Assembly (NCBI GenBank): GCA_045125095.1
Contig: JBGVMW010000026.1
Span: forward strand, 1-41,488
Length of the DNA: 41,488 nucleotides
Direction of reading: 5' to 3'
Source of the DNA: JBGVMW01 sp045125095
Lineage (GTDB): Bacteria; Bacillota; Clostridia; Lachnospirales; Lachnospiraceae
Shown: positions 1-8,867 of the stretch, in pieces
Position numbering within the stretch: the first letter of the stretch is position 1
Layout: every line of letters begins with the position of its first letter
Position numbers and translations under genes: made by a program
Notes under the pieces: model-generated
The model's database searches: none
What the model saw: only the letters and a program-made list of their open reading frames with translations
Told to the model about the DNA's origin: nothing

Positions 1-56
1 GTACGACTAAGACGTTCGGCGATAGCACCTCACGCCTAAGTCTTCCTAATGAGTGG

Positions 57-216
57 ATTTCACCTCCACTAAAAGCGGCTCGTGATTGTCTGCTTAGGAA
101 CCTTCTGCCCCTGCCACCGGCTGCGTGTTGGAAAAGTTAGTAATGATATGTATTTGCTAACATACTGAATTGTAATAAAGTAATATATTACGAGCCGCTT
201 TGGGTAGAGGTGAAAT
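57..216 (+). repeat. Long inverted repeat A, possible structured RNA
   Basis: Bases 57-83 are the near-exact reverse complement of 190-216. 25 of 27 positions pair if read as plus-strand RNA, including one U-G wobble (70 with 203). Inside the loop a second small stem can form (GTTAG/CTAAC around 134-160). A short hairpin AAGAC/GTCTT with GGCG/CGCC lies just before, within the first 46 bases. I find no ORF with a ribosome binding site here. It could be the tail of a larger structured RNA or mobile repeat extending left of the window. Confidence 0.55.
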
Positions 217-251
217 TGTATACGCAAAATGATAGCCGATTCGGAAAGACA

Positions 252-469
252 GGCTCCGGGTTGCAGTGAAGATTGGGAAATGGGGCTGTTCGGAAAGGTA
301 TTAGTGATTCTTAGATGGTTGGATTGGTGCGTTAAGCGGAAAAATATAGTTGTCTGAGCTTGCGAGTTCTATATTTTTCCGCTTGTCCTTAGCAACAATT
401 CAAGCCTCTTAGAATCACTTATGCCTTGGAGCCTGCCCCATTTCCCAATCTTCGCTGTAACCCGGAGCC
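252..469 (+). repeat. Long imperfect hairpin B, candidate non-coding RNA or palindromic repeat
   Basis: Arm 252-286 pairs with 435-469 over 35 bases. Inside it 303-311 pairs with 411-419, and 334-349 pairs with 369-384 (16 of 16), leaving a terminal loop of about 19 bases. The two imperfect positions of the 35-base arm are G-U and U-G wobbles in plus-strand RNA but would be C-A mismatches on the minus strand, which suggests selection on a plus-strand transcript. No protein is encoded. A retron-type msr/msd was considered, but no reverse transcriptase is in the window. I suspect a dispersed Lachnospiraceae repeat but cannot verify copies. Confidence 0.6.
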
Positions 470-549
470 GGACGGGTAGCAAGCTACAGCCCCTCTCTCT
501 GCCGGACAGTTTACTAACACACTTTGACGCACGCACAAATCCGAATTTC

Positions 550-594
550 GCATAAAGAAGCAGGCTATCAGAATTCCAATCCCAATAGCCTGCT
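550..594 (-). terminator. Rho-independent terminator of the ppaC-yigZ operon
   Basis: A 10-bp perfect stem (AGCAGGCTAT / ATAGCCTGCT, 559-568 with 585-594) is followed on the minus strand by TCTTTAT. It sits about 60 bases past the yigZ stop codon. Confidence 0.7.
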
Positions 595-652
595 CTAACA
601 TCATATGTTAAATTATATCTTACCTAACTGCGACAAACGAGTTCATCACTCC

Positions 653-1309
653 TTAATCCTCAAACAACTGCAACTCTCCATCCGCTTTTCCGAAATAGAG
701 TGCATCACCTTCCACTAATCCGGCTTTTCCATTGGTTGCCTCAATTAGCTCTTTTTTCAGCGATTCTAACTCACTGTCCGGCACTAGTGCTGTGATTGTG
801 ACATCCACACCATAGTCGGAATCAAGGATTGCAATGCCTGCCTGTCCCAATATGTACTGTATTTTTCCTACTCCGTTGTAATCCGTAGTAATATGAAGCC
901 TGATACCATGCTTTTTTTCGATAACAACTGCATTTGCAATACCTGCCTGTACTGCCTGAGTATATGCCCTTACCAGACCGCCGGTACCCAACAGAGTACC
1001 GCCGAAATATCTGGTAACAACAACCACCGCATTGCGTATTTCCTGCCCTAACAACACATCTAACATTGGTCTTCCGGCAGTTCCACCTGGTTCTCCATCA
1101 TCACTGCATCGCTGTAATTCCGCCTTTTTGCCAATTACGAATGCAGAACAGTTATGTCTGGCATCCCAATATTTTTTTTTCGTGGATTCAATAAATGCAA
1201 CTGCTTCTTCTTCACTTTCCACATGGCGAATAGTTGCAATAAACCGCGATTTCTTTTCTATAATCTCGCCTTCACCTTCACGGAAAATCGTTTTATAGCT
1301 TTCCACCAT
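653..1309 (-). CDS. yigZ: YigZ/IMPACT family protein
   Basis: A 218-residue protein of the UPF0029/IMPACT family, the usual length for bacterial YigZ. The N-terminal half carries the conserved core RHNCSAFVIG...DDGEPGGTAG and the VVVVTRYFGGTLLGTGGL segment. The C-terminal part (about 140-205) matches the DUF1949 ferredoxin-like domain. The family is widespread; the eukaryotic member regulates GCN2, while the bacterial role is poorly known. The ATG at 1309 has AGGGGG upstream. Only 9 bases separate it from the penicillin-binding protein stop, so it is the last gene of the operon. The family call is solid; the biochemical role is open. Confidence 0.93.
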   Translation of the reverse strand: MVESYKTIFREGEGEIIEKKSRFIATIRHVESEEEAVAFIESTKKKYWDARHNCSAFVIGKKAELQRCSDDGEPGGTAGRPMLDVLLGQEIRNAVVVVTRYFGGTLLGTGGLVRAYTQAVQAGIANAVVIEKKHGIRLHITTDYNGVGKIQYILGQAGIAILDSDYGVDVTITALVPDSELESLKKELIEATNGKAGLVEGDALYFGKADGELQLFED

Positions 1310-1318
1310 TGTTCCCCC

Positions 1319-4108
1319 TTAATAACCACCTGCTTCATTTGTTACATTTTCAACCATTCCATCTTCCGGAATACTCTCACCTTCCGGGTTGTCCGTTGTT
1401 TCAGTGGTTGGCGGAACTACTTCCCCCTCCGATGGCGGTTCTGTAGCCGTAGTATCTTCTCCGCTCTCCGGAGCCTGCGTCTCATCCGGCATGTTCGAAT
1501 TACTCTTGTTTGGCTGTTCATTTTCATTATACCAGCTTTTTGAATGATATGTGCAGGTTTCCTTTAACTCCTCTTCGGTGATACTGTATTTACTGTCTGC
1601 CGTCTTACCGTAAGTAGTCTTACCATTTTCCTTTTTTGTTGCAGAGCTGGATGGACGAAGAATATAAATTTTTTCTTTCTTACTTGTTTCCGGACAGTAT
1701 TCTCCTGCCGGCATTTTTGACTTGGAGCATATTGTTACGTTAATATGTGTATCACAATAATCCGTTGGCACAGTACCTTTTGCAAAATACTCAGTAGTTA
1801 TCATACTGCCACGCGGGTCTTTATTACATAATCCCTCCACTGCCAATTTACCGGATTTCTTACATATTTTTGCGGTTACAATTCCTGCTGGTTTTTCAAA
1901 TTTCTTGTATTCCAGTCCTTCATGAATTCTGGTCATAACCTTCTGCCAAATTGCCTTGTGATAATTTTTTTCAGATTTTGTTGACAAAGAGACATAATTA
2001 TCATAGCCAGTCCAGATTGTTGCCGTATAGTATGGTGTGTATCCTACAAACCATACGTCTTTATAATTTGAAGTTGTTCCTGTTTTTCCAGCCACTGACT
2101 GACCGCTAATTGCACAGGAACCACCTGTACCATTCGCTCCTGTAATAACATCCTTCATGGCATCTGTAAGTAAATAAGCTGTTGTTTCTTTTAATACGGT
2201 TTTAGACTCTGGTTTATTTTCAAGAACAATATTTCCTTCACCGTCTAATACCTTTGTGTAATAAATTGGTTTTGTATAGACACCACCATTTGCAATGGCA
2301 GCATATGCAGCTCCAAGCTCCACGTTGGTAACACCATTTGTAATACCACCAAGAGCTAACGCCTGCTGAATATCGGTATTGCCGTTTTCGTCCTGCTCCA
2401 CGAGGGTAGTAAATCCCATATCAATTAGATAATCGTATCCTACCTGTGGTGTGATTTCCGTTAATGTTTTAACAGCTACAATATTCAAGGACTGCTCTAT
2501 ACCCTGTCTGATGGTACATAATCCTTTATATCCACTCGTATACCAGTTGCTTACCGGACGTCCGTTCTGGTAATTATATGCAGTATCGTCATATACTGTG
2601 GCTAATGTCTGTCCCGCACTATCCAATGCCGGTGCAAACGCTGCCAATACTTTAAAGGTAGAGCCCGGCTGACGTGTAGATTGCGTTGCACGATTCAACG
2701 TAAGACTGGCTTTTTTTTCGCCTCTACCACCTATTAATGCTTTGACCTGACCAGTATTCTGATCAATGACAGAAAAGGAGATCTGTGGTTGTAACGCATA
2801 ACTCTTATTTTCCGCAAACACTTCTCCACCATTTTCAGCTAAAACGTGATTCACATATTCTTGCACATATTTGTCACCCTCTTCTTCAGAATCAAATAAC
2901 AAATCAAAGCTAGAATCAGTCTGTTTAAAATATGTTTCCATCATCTGCTGGCTAAAATTCATCTGTTCACCGTCTTCATTGACAATGGTTAAGGCATAAC
3001 TTAGCAATGTTTGTGCATCATCCGGATAATTTTCCTCATTCGTAAACTCTTCATCACAAATTTCCTGAATATCCGGATCCATTGTAGTATAAATCTTTAA
3101 TCCTCCACTGAATATTGCATAGTATGCCTGGGTTGACGTGTACCCTTTTTGTTCTTTCAGGTCTTCCTCTAACTGATTAATCAATTCATCCACAAAATAA
3201 CTGTTAACCTTTGTATCTGACTGGGTCACATTTACCTGTTGAATTCTGGAATACACATCATCCTTTAGTGCTACTTCCTTTTCCTCTTCAGTAATATAGC
3301 CCTGTTCACACATATTACGCAATACTTTTTCACGTCGTTCCGCATTTTCTTCTGGATTCGTAATTGGATTATATCTTGTTGGATTCTGGGTAATTGCAGC
3401 AATCACGGCACACTCAGACAATGTCAAATCCTTAGCATTCTTACCAAAATAACGTTGGGAAGCAGATTGTACTCCTAATGTATTCTGACCTAAGTTAATG
3501 GTATTCATATAATTTTCCAGAATTTCTTCTTTGCTCATGGTTTTTTCTAATTCCATGGCTAAATACTGCTCCTGGAATTTACGTTTAAATTTCTCTACAT
3601 CTTCCTCGCCAGTCTGCCATTTTGTATAGACATTATTCTTAATTAACTGCTGGGTAATTGTACTTGCACCTTCTGAAAAATCAAATCCTGAAGTCACGCC
3701 TACTACAGCAGCTCTTATAATACCTTTGATATCAATACCATTATGTTCGTAAAAACGTTCATCTTCTATAGCAACAAATGCATGCTGCAAATCTTCCGGC
3801 ATATTCTCAATAGAAATTGGCGTACGATTTGAGTTCGCCGCAAATAATTTCTGAATCTGATTTCCTTCTGCATCATACAGGTAACTGGATGAGCCTACAG
3901 GCATTACATTTACATCCTCGATGTCCGGCGCAGTATCAATAATGCCTTTTATCACACCAACTCCTACACTGCCCCCAATCACGGCTATCGCTATTATAGC
4001 AATCAAAAATGCTTTCAAGAATGTTACCAGAAATTTTCTGGTTACCATAGCATTTTTTGATGTAATATCCTTCTGCTGGTCCTTTACACCTTTTCTACCA
4101 TAATTCAT
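1319..4108 (-). CDS. Class A penicillin-binding protein (PBP1A type)
   Basis: Bifunctional peptidoglycan synthase of 929 residues at the cell membrane. Layout: short basic cytoplasmic tail, one membrane segment (about 28-55), GT51 glycosyltransferase with the catalytic-type EDERFYEHNG motif (glutamate about 115), then a transpeptidase with SxxK (STFK, serine 483), SxN (SLN, 540) and KTG (675-677). The tail from about 850 is rich in Thr, Pro and Glu, typical of Firmicutes PBP1. The frame is open to 4186, but the ATG at 4108 has AGGAGG 8 bases upstream and lies just after the stop of the preceding gene, so I use that start. It makes and crosslinks glycan from lipid II. Operon with ppaC, the flavin reductase and yigZ. 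Confidence 0.95.
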   Translation of the reverse strand: MNYGRKGVKDQQKDITSKNAMVTRKFLVTFLKAFLIAIIAIAVIGGSVGVGVIKGIIDTAPDIEDVNVMPVGSSSYLYDAEGNQIQKLFAANSNRTPISIENMPEDLQHAFVAIEDERFYEHNGIDIKGIIRAAVVGVTSGFDFSEGASTITQQLIKNNVYTKWQTGEEDVEKFKRKFQEQYLAMELEKTMSKEEILENYMNTINLGQNTLGVQSASQRYFGKNAKDLTLSECAVIAAITQNPTRYNPITNPEENAERREKVLRNMCEQGYITEEEKEVALKDDVYSRIQQVNVTQSDTKVNSYFVDELINQLEEDLKEQKGYTSTQAYYAIFSGGLKIYTTMDPDIQEICDEEFTNEENYPDDAQTLLSYALTIVNEDGEQMNFSQQMMETYFKQTDSSFDLLFDSEEEGDKYVQEYVNHVLAENGGEVFAENKSYALQPQISFSVIDQNTGQVKALIGGRGEKKASLTLNRATQSTRQPGSTFKVLAAFAPALDSAGQTLATVYDDTAYNYQNGRPVSNWYTSGYKGLCTIRQGIEQSLNIVAVKTLTEITPQVGYDYLIDMGFTTLVEQDENGNTDIQQALALGGITNGVTNVELGAAYAAIANGGVYTKPIYYTKVLDGEGNIVLENKPESKTVLKETTAYLLTDAMKDVITGANGTGGSCAISGQSVAGKTGTTSNYKDVWFVGYTPYYTATIWTGYDNYVSLSTKSEKNYHKAIWQKVMTRIHEGLEYKKFEKPAGIVTAKICKKSGKLAVEGLCNKDPRGSMITTEYFAKGTVPTDYCDTHINVTICSKSKMPAGEYCPETSKKEKIYILRPSSSATKKENGKTTYGKTADSKYSITEEELKETCTYHSKSWYNENEQPNKSNSNMPDETQAPESGEDTTATEPPSEGEVVPPTTETTDNPEGESIPEDGMVENVTNEAGGY

Positions 4109-4121
4109 ATAATTCCTCCTT

Positions 4122-4724
4122 TCAGACCTTCTTCTCTTTTGTTTTCTTCTTACTCGGAGCTTGTTTTTTCTGAACGGAATATCCAAATTTACCTATTTTT
4201 TCACCGGTACTAAAATATTCTCCATGGGAATATATAAGCAAACCTGATGCATTAAGTTCAAATTTTCCCGTTTCATCCATATATTTATCATCAATCGTTA
4301 CCCCGGTAACATCTGCTATAAACATATGGTGAGAACCTAGTTCTTCAATTTTCCTAACCTTACAGGAAATATTCACAGGGCTTTCCTCAATCGTCGGTGC
4401 CGCAATTCCGATTCCCTTTCCTTTGGTGAGATGCATTTCTTTGAACTTGTCTACATCTCTGCCAGAGCGCACCCCACAATAATCCGTGGCAAAAGCCAGT
4501 TCTTCTGTGGTTAAATTCACCACAAATTCACCTGTTTCTTTTAATATCGGATAGGAATATCGATCTGGTCTTACGGAAATGGATAACATTGGTGGATTAG
4601 TGCAAACAGTTGCGCACCACGCCACCGTAATAATATTACTTCGGCCCTCCCTGTCTGCCATACTGACTAACACAGCTGGCAGCGGGTATAGCATATTGCC
4701 GGGCTTCCATTCTTGTTTTGCCAT
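4122..4724 (-). CDS. Flavin reductase family protein
   Basis: A 200-residue protein of the FMN-binding flavin reductase-like (split barrel) family. It begins with the typical PLPAVLVSMADREGRSNIITVAW strand region and continues with SVRPDRYSYPILKETGEFVVNL and a CxV-containing strand (ISCKVRKIEEL), as in clostridial flavoredoxin-like proteins. These bind FMN and pass electrons to flavin or protein partners; the partner here is unknown. The C-terminus is lysine-rich. It starts 18 bases after the ppaC stop with a weak purine-rich ribosome site (AGAGAG). Cytoplasmic by inference. Confidence 0.88.
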   Translation of the reverse strand: MAKQEWKPGNMLYPLPAVLVSMADREGRSNIITVAWCATVCTNPPMLSISVRPDRYSYPILKETGEFVVNLTTEELAFATDYCGVRSGRDVDKFKEMHLTKGKGIGIAAPTIEESPVNISCKVRKIEELGSHHMFIADVTGVTIDDKYMDETGKFELNASGLLIYSHGEYFSTGEKIGKFGYSVQKKQAPSKKKTKEKKV

Positions 4725-4742
4725 AAATACTCTCTCTTATAT

Positions 4743-5681
4743 CTACGCCTGTAATCCAGCCATGAAAGCAGGAATTAACTGTTTCTTTCTGGATACTACA
4801 TCTTTTAACATATAACGGTTGTCCGCTGTTTTTTCCTGATTATATGCCTTTACTACTAATTCGTCAGAGCCTTCTCCTAAGCAAATCAACGAAGTGGTCT
4901 CTGTCATAATATCTGTCAGCATAAAGAATACCATCTGAAGACCATGCTCATTTTTTGCTATCTCTAAATATGGATATAATTTTTCTTTAATCTCTACTAA
5001 TTCTTCATCGCTCATGGCATTAATCTGACCAACACCAAAGGATACTTCACCTGCATTGAATTTCTTGAAATCCTGATAGAAGATTTCATCTGCAGTCTTA
5101 TCCTTTAAGTTACTGCCTGCTTTAAACATTGACATTCCATATTCTTCCACTTCTACGCCTGCAATTGCCGCTAACTCTAATGCGGTCTCTTTGTCAAGTG
5201 GTGTACAAGTTGGTGAACGGAATAACAGTGTATCCGAAAGGATTGCTGCACATAATAAACCTGCTGTTTCCTTTACAATTTCTACTTTATTTTCTTTATA
5301 AAGTAGTGTAATGATTGTTGCTGTACATCCTACTGGTTGATTGCGGAAATAAATTGGTACCATTGTCTGGATATCACCAATCTTATGATGGTCAATAATT
5401 TCTAACAATTCTGCTTCTACAAGTCCGTCTACTGCCTGTGCTGTCTCATTATGATCTACTAAAATCAGCTTTGTCTGTGGTTCTACAGCAGCCACATATT
5501 CTGGTGCGCTGATTCCAAAACGCTCTAACACATATGTTGTCTCTGCGTTTACTTCACCACATCTTGCTGCGGTGTATTTTTCTCCTGTAACTTTACATTT
5601 TAACTCTGCATATGCTAAAGCAGAGCAGATTGAATCGGTATCCGGATTCTTGTGTCCGATAACAAAAATGTTTTCCTGCAT
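4743..5681 (-). CDS. ppaC: Manganese-dependent inorganic pyrophosphatase (family II)
   Basis: A 312-residue DHH-family phosphoesterase that splits pyrophosphate into two phosphates and so drives biosynthetic reactions. Metal-binding motifs are visible: GHKNPDTDS (His10, Asp14, Asp16), VDHNE (Asp76) and IIDHHK (Asp97-His98-His99). The C-terminal DHHA2 domain ends with the family signature SRKKQLIP. No CBS insert is present, so it is the short form. The frame extends to 5708, but the ATG at 5681 has GGAGG at about 10 bases and gives the usual length. It is the first gene of the operon, with a sigma-A-like promoter upstream. Confidence 0.96.
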   Translation of the reverse strand: MQENIFVIGHKNPDTDSICSALAYAELKCKVTGEKYTAARCGEVNAETTYVLERFGISAPEYVAAVEPQTKLILVDHNETAQAVDGLVEAELLEIIDHHKIGDIQTMVPIYFRNQPVGCTATIITLLYKENKVEIVKETAGLLCAAILSDTLLFRSPTCTPLDKETALELAAIAGVEVEEYGMSMFKAGSNLKDKTADEIFYQDFKKFNAGEVSFGVGQINAMSDEELVEIKEKLYPYLEIAKNEHGLQMVFFMLTDIMTETTSLICLGEGSDELVVKAYNQEKTADNRYMLKDVVSRKKQLIPAFMAGLQA

Positions 5682-5732
5682 AGTAAAAAAACCTCCATTT
5701 GATTTCAAAGCTATTTTTGCCTTATCTTTTTC

Positions 5733-5760
5733 ATTTTACACGATTTTACGAATTCGTCAA
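5733..5760 (-). promoter_or_regulatory. Sigma-A-like promoter of the ppaC operon
   Basis: On the minus strand TTGACG (5760-5755), a 16-base spacer, and TAAAAT (5738-5733), about 50 bases ahead of the ppaC start. Confidence 0.6.
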
Positions 5761-5970
5761 TGCCTTTACGGGTTATAGTGCATTTTTAACATATATCTAT
5801 CTTACTTTTTCTTTTTTTTCGTATTTTTTTCATTTGTAACGTGTCTATTTATCCATATTTTTCCATTATTTTTGGACACTTTTATTGTTTTTAATCAATT
5901 CATCCCTATTTTTTTGTTGACTTTAACAAAGTATTCACTGCACGTTCATACTTTATTCACATGTAACAGA

Positions 5971-6095
5971 TATAATGAAAACATATTAAGAAAGCACTTC
6001 TTAAGTAATAAAATGCCTAAATCGTAATGTTTCATTACACATAAATAGATTTTTTCATAATAGCCCTGGTGTCTAACACCAGGGCACTCCTCGTT
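5971..6095 (+). ncRNA. Candidate small RNA in the ppaC-HAD gap
   Basis: The 5682-6293 gap has no ORF with a ribosome site. On the plus strand a perfect TATAAT (5971-5976) is followed by three successive hairpins: 5986-5992/5998-6004 (7 bp), 6024-6029/6033-6038 (6 bp) and 6063-6072/6076-6085 (10 bp, 3-base loop). After the last comes a short U-containing tail (CGTTTTA). This looks like a transcript of about 110 bases. The -35 region is weak and the U-tract imperfect, so this is a proposal, not an identification. Confidence 0.35.
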
Positions 6096-6156
6096 TTATA
6101 TGGTAAATTTTTCTGAATTCACACACAATTCTAATCTTTTCCATTAGTTATTATAC

Positions 6157-6200
6157 TTATTCACATTTTTATCCACTTTTTTCCCTTTTTATGTGGATAA
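6157..6200. promoter_or_regulatory. Cluster of DnaA-box-like 9-mers
   Basis: TTATTCACA (6157-6165), TTATCCACT (6169-6177) and TGTGGATAA (6192-6200, a perfect inverted TTATCCACA) lie within 44 bases. A further TTATTCACA is at 5953-5961. The second and third also form an 8-bp inverted repeat. The region is AT-rich, so chance matches of relaxed boxes are expected. The perfect facing box is the best evidence. No replication gene is nearby. Confidence 0.35.
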
Positions 6201-6257
6201 CCACTTTAAGTATGTGCATAATTCTACATTTCTCTCTATAATTCTACGATTCTTGAG

Positions 6258-6292
6258 AAAAAGAGCGCGTTTTGCAAATTCGTATTTCAAAC
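6258..6292 (-). terminator. Possible terminator after the sigF-HAD operon
   Basis: Minus-strand stem GTTTGAAAT/ATTTGCAAAAC, imperfect, followed by CTCTTTTTCTC and lying directly at the stop of the HAD gene. The stem is AT-rich and weak. Confidence 0.4.
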
Positions 6293-6293
6293 A

Positions 6294-6941
6294 TTAGAGC
6301 AAATTTTTCAACTCACTTACCGTTTCTACAATTTTAGTTGCCCCTGCCTGCTCTAATTCTTCACGGCTACCATGCCCATATAACACTCCTACCGAATCCA
6401 TTCCAAAATGCTGTGCTCCAAGAATGTCAAATTTCCGGTCACCTACCATAACCGCCTGACTGACATCTGTAATTCCCGTTTGGTCTAACGCATACTGAAT
6501 AACAGCAATCTTTGTATTTCGTCCACCATTTATCTCACTACCAGCAACAAAGTCAAAATACTGGTCTATTTTAAAATAAGAAAGAATTCTGTTAGCAAAT
6601 ACATCCGGCTTAGAAGTAGCAAGAACCACCGTTTTCCCCTGCTCTTTTAAAAATGCAAGCAATTCCTCCATTCCCTTATACAACTCATTTTGAAAAATTC
6701 CTTCTACATTATATAATTCACGATATTTCTTCGTAGCCTCCTCTGCCTGCTCCTTTGAGAATCCATAAAATTCCTGAAAACTCTCTATCAGTGGAGGTCC
6801 AATAAAAGGACGAAGTGTACTTTTATCTTCCACTTCAATTCCAAAATGCTTTAATGCATATGCTACACAATTGGTAATTCCTTCAAATGGCTCTGTAACA
6901 GTTCCATCTAAATCGAATAATATATATTGTTTCCTTTTCAT
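6294..6941 (-). CDS. HAD-family hydrolase, phosphoglycolate phosphatase-like
   Basis: A 215-residue soluble haloacid-dehalogenase phosphatase. Motif I FDLDGTVT (nucleophile Asp10, acid Asp12), an alpha-helical cap (about 15-85), motif II ATSKP (about 110) and motif III/IV VMVGDRKFDILGA (about 165-178) are all present, the layout of Gph/PgmB/YjjG-like enzymes. The substrate cannot be read from sequence. Its ATG overlaps the stop of the GH25 gene (ATGA), so the two are probably translationally coupled. This places it at the end of a transcript that may begin at spoIIAA. Confidence 0.9.
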   Translation of the reverse strand: MKRKQYILFDLDGTVTEPFEGITNCVAYALKHFGIEVEDKSTLRPFIGPPLIESFQEFYGFSKEQAEEATKKYRELYNVEGIFQNELYKGMEELLAFLKEQGKTVVLATSKPDVFANRILSYFKIDQYFDFVAGSEINGGRNTKIAVIQYALDQTGITDVSQAVMVGDRKFDILGAQHFGMDSVGVLYGHGSREELEQAGATKIVETVSELKNLL

Positions 6942-8029
6942 TGGCCTTCACTCCATTTCTTAAAGCTTATGTTCATATCTACATCACCGGTAATGCCGGC
7001 AACCGCCCCTTTTTCACTATACTGCCAGACAGTAAAATCATACGGATAATACAGGGATGGATCATAATAAGCATACCACTTCTCATAAGCCTCTAGCTGG
7101 GAAATATCCACTAACTGAGTAAACATTTCCATGTTTGCATAAATCATTGGCTCATATCCGGCTTCTTTGATTCGTTCACAGAACGCAATGGTGATTGCCG
7201 TACGTTCTTCCTGATTAATCTGGTTCATTCTTGCAGTGCTGTTTGCCACCTTTTCCACATCATATACAATCGGGCAGTCAATCTTGTAATCTTTTATGAG
7301 GTTCAGTACAAATTCTGCTTCCTCCACCGCCTCTGCTTCAGTGACTGCCTGTGAAAAGAAGTACACACCTGCTGACACACCTGCTGCATTTGCACCCTCT
7401 ATATTCGTCTTAAAGCATTCATCCTCTACTATTTCACCGGTTTCATAGCCACGAAGCCCCACTCTGATAAATGCATATTCCACACCATCCTGTTTCACCG
7501 CATTCCAGTCAATTACCCCTTGGAATTTTGATACATCAATTCCTTTGTGGGAAATTATAGTTCCATCCTTCGTGTACTGCATCTCTCCATTATCCAGCAC
7601 CTTAATATTTTCTGCTTGCAGTTCATGCATTTTTAAATTTCTGTTGATTGTGTGAAATTTGTAAGTACCTCCACTTGCTACAACAATTTCATTTGGATAA
7701 AACGAGCGCAATAGCGTCAGTATATCCGTTCCGGACTCTAAACCCTGTTTGAACTGGGATAAAAATTCTACTTTACCCAAATCTTTTGCTGCTGTTTCTG
7801 AATTTTCCAGTATATTTTCTATCTGCATCTGCGTGTCCGTTTCTTCCTCTGACGATGTTGCTGTCTCCTGATTTTCAATATATGCCATGGCTTCTACGTC
7901 ATCATCCTCACCTGTTGTTAGCTTATGGTAAATAAACAGACTTGTTGTCACAACAAGTACCATCACCACAAAGCAGGTAAGTACTGTTCCTATAAAAAAC
8001 CATCCTATGCCTGGTTTTTTTTGCTTCAT
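6938..8029 (-). CDS. Membrane-anchored GH25 lysozyme (N-acetylmuramidase)
   Basis: A 363-residue protein with an N-terminal basic patch, one membrane segment (about 10-33), an acidic linker and a region of unknown fold (about 75-155). The glycoside hydrolase 25 domain spans about 160-360. Catalytic-type residues are visible: GIDVSKFQG (Asp165) and the strand PIVYDVEKV (Asp257, Glu259), and the fold closes with FTVWQYSEKG and VDMNISF. It should cut the beta-1,4 bond of MurNAc-GlcNAc outside the membrane. The frame is open to 8122, but the ATG at 8029 has AGGAGG 6-7 bases upstream. It lies 102 bases past sigF with no clear terminator between, so it may be co-expressed in early sporulation; that link is inference. 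Confidence 0.92.
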   Translation of the reverse strand: MKQKKPGIGWFFIGTVLTCFVVMVLVVTTSLFIYHKLTTGEDDDVEAMAYIENQETATSSEEETDTQMQIENILENSETAAKDLGKVEFLSQFKQGLESGTDILTLLRSFYPNEIVVASGGTYKFHTINRNLKMHELQAENIKVLDNGEMQYTKDGTIISHKGIDVSKFQGVIDWNAVKQDGVEYAFIRVGLRGYETGEIVEDECFKTNIEGANAAGVSAGVYFFSQAVTEAEAVEEAEFVLNLIKDYKIDCPIVYDVEKVANSTARMNQINQEERTAITIAFCERIKEAGYEPMIYANMEMFTQLVDISQLEAYEKWYAYYDPSLYYPYDFTVWQYSEKGAVAGITGDVDMNISFKKWSEGQ

Positions 8030-8131
8030 TTTGTATCCTCCTGTATGTTTTTGATTTTTCTTATGTTTTTTCATTATACACGATTCCCGATAACATGAAA
8101 AGACAGTTCCTTTATTTTGCAATGGTAAGTC

Positions 8132-8866
8132 TTACACTCTTTCTGCTTGTGCACGCATTCTTGTCAAAATTTTTTTTTCTAAACGACTCACTTGAACCTG
8201 ACTAATATGCAGCAATCTCGCCGTTTCCATCTGTGTTTTCTCTTCTAAATAGCGATACACTATCAATTTCTTTTCCTCCTCCTCCAATTCACTTAACAAC
8301 TGCTCTAACAGAAGCCGGTTCACCAACTTGTCTGCTTCACCATCATTTCCCTGTCTTTCATCTGCCAACTGCTCTTCTAAATGTAATTCACTGTCCCCAC
8401 TCTGATAAGTCGTCTTCTGCAACGACTCCACCTCTGCATTCGCTTCTAATGACATGACAATATCTTCTGCCGGCATTCCCAGTATCGACGCTAATTCCTC
8501 TACTAACGGTTCTCTGCCCTGCTCTGCAAAGAAAGTTGAAGATGCCTGCTTTATTTTCCATCCATTTTCTTTTAAACTTCTTGACACTTTAACCATGCCA
8601 TCATCTCGCAGGAATCGCTTGATTTCCCCCATAATCATGGGAACTGCGTAAGTGGAGAACATAACCTGATAGGTCGTATCAAACTTGTCAATTGCCTTTA
8701 TCAGTCCTATCGTTCCTATCTGAAATAAATCCTCTAATTCATATCCTCGGTTTGCAAATCTTCTTGCAATACTCCAGACAAGTCCCATATTCTCCTCTAC
8801 TAACGTATCTCTCGCACTTTTATCTCCTTGTCTTGCCAATTGAATGAGTGCGATATTTTCCTTCAT
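8132..8866 (-). CDS. sigF: RNA polymerase sporulation sigma factor SigF
   Basis: A 244-residue sigma-70 family factor with region 2 (NMGLVWSIARRFANRGYELEDLFQIGTIGL), region 3 (SRSLKENGWKIKQASSTF) and region 4 with helix-turn-helix (EEKTQMETARLLHISQVQVSRLEKK). Its position directly after spoIIAB identifies it as sigma-F, the first forespore-specific factor, held inactive by SpoIIAB. The start at 8866 (MKENIAL) comes one base after the spoIIAB stop with GGAAGGATG as ribosome site, so translation is coupled. The in-frame start at 8887 would overlap spoIIAB and is less likely. Confidence 0.97.
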   Translation of the reverse strand: MKENIALIQLARQGDKSARDTLVEENMGLVWSIARRFANRGYELEDLFQIGTIGLIKAIDKFDTTYQVMFSTYAVPMIMGEIKRFLRDDGMVKVSRSLKENGWKIKQASSTFFAEQGREPLVEELASILGMPAEDIVMSLEANAEVESLQKTTYQSGDSELHLEEQLADERQGNDGEADKLVNRLLLEQLLSELEEEEKKLIVYRYLEEKTQMETARLLHISQVQVSRLEKKILTRMRAQAERV

Positions 8867-8867
8867 A

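Noticed and set aside
1..130. Fragment of tmRNA, RNase P RNA or 6S RNA
   Set aside because: Short hairpins are visible, but none of the conserved sequence blocks of these RNAs is recognisable.
252..469. Retron msr-msd or group II intron remnant
   Set aside because: No reverse transcriptase or maturase ORF is present and no intron domain V/VI signature was seen; only the hairpin remains.
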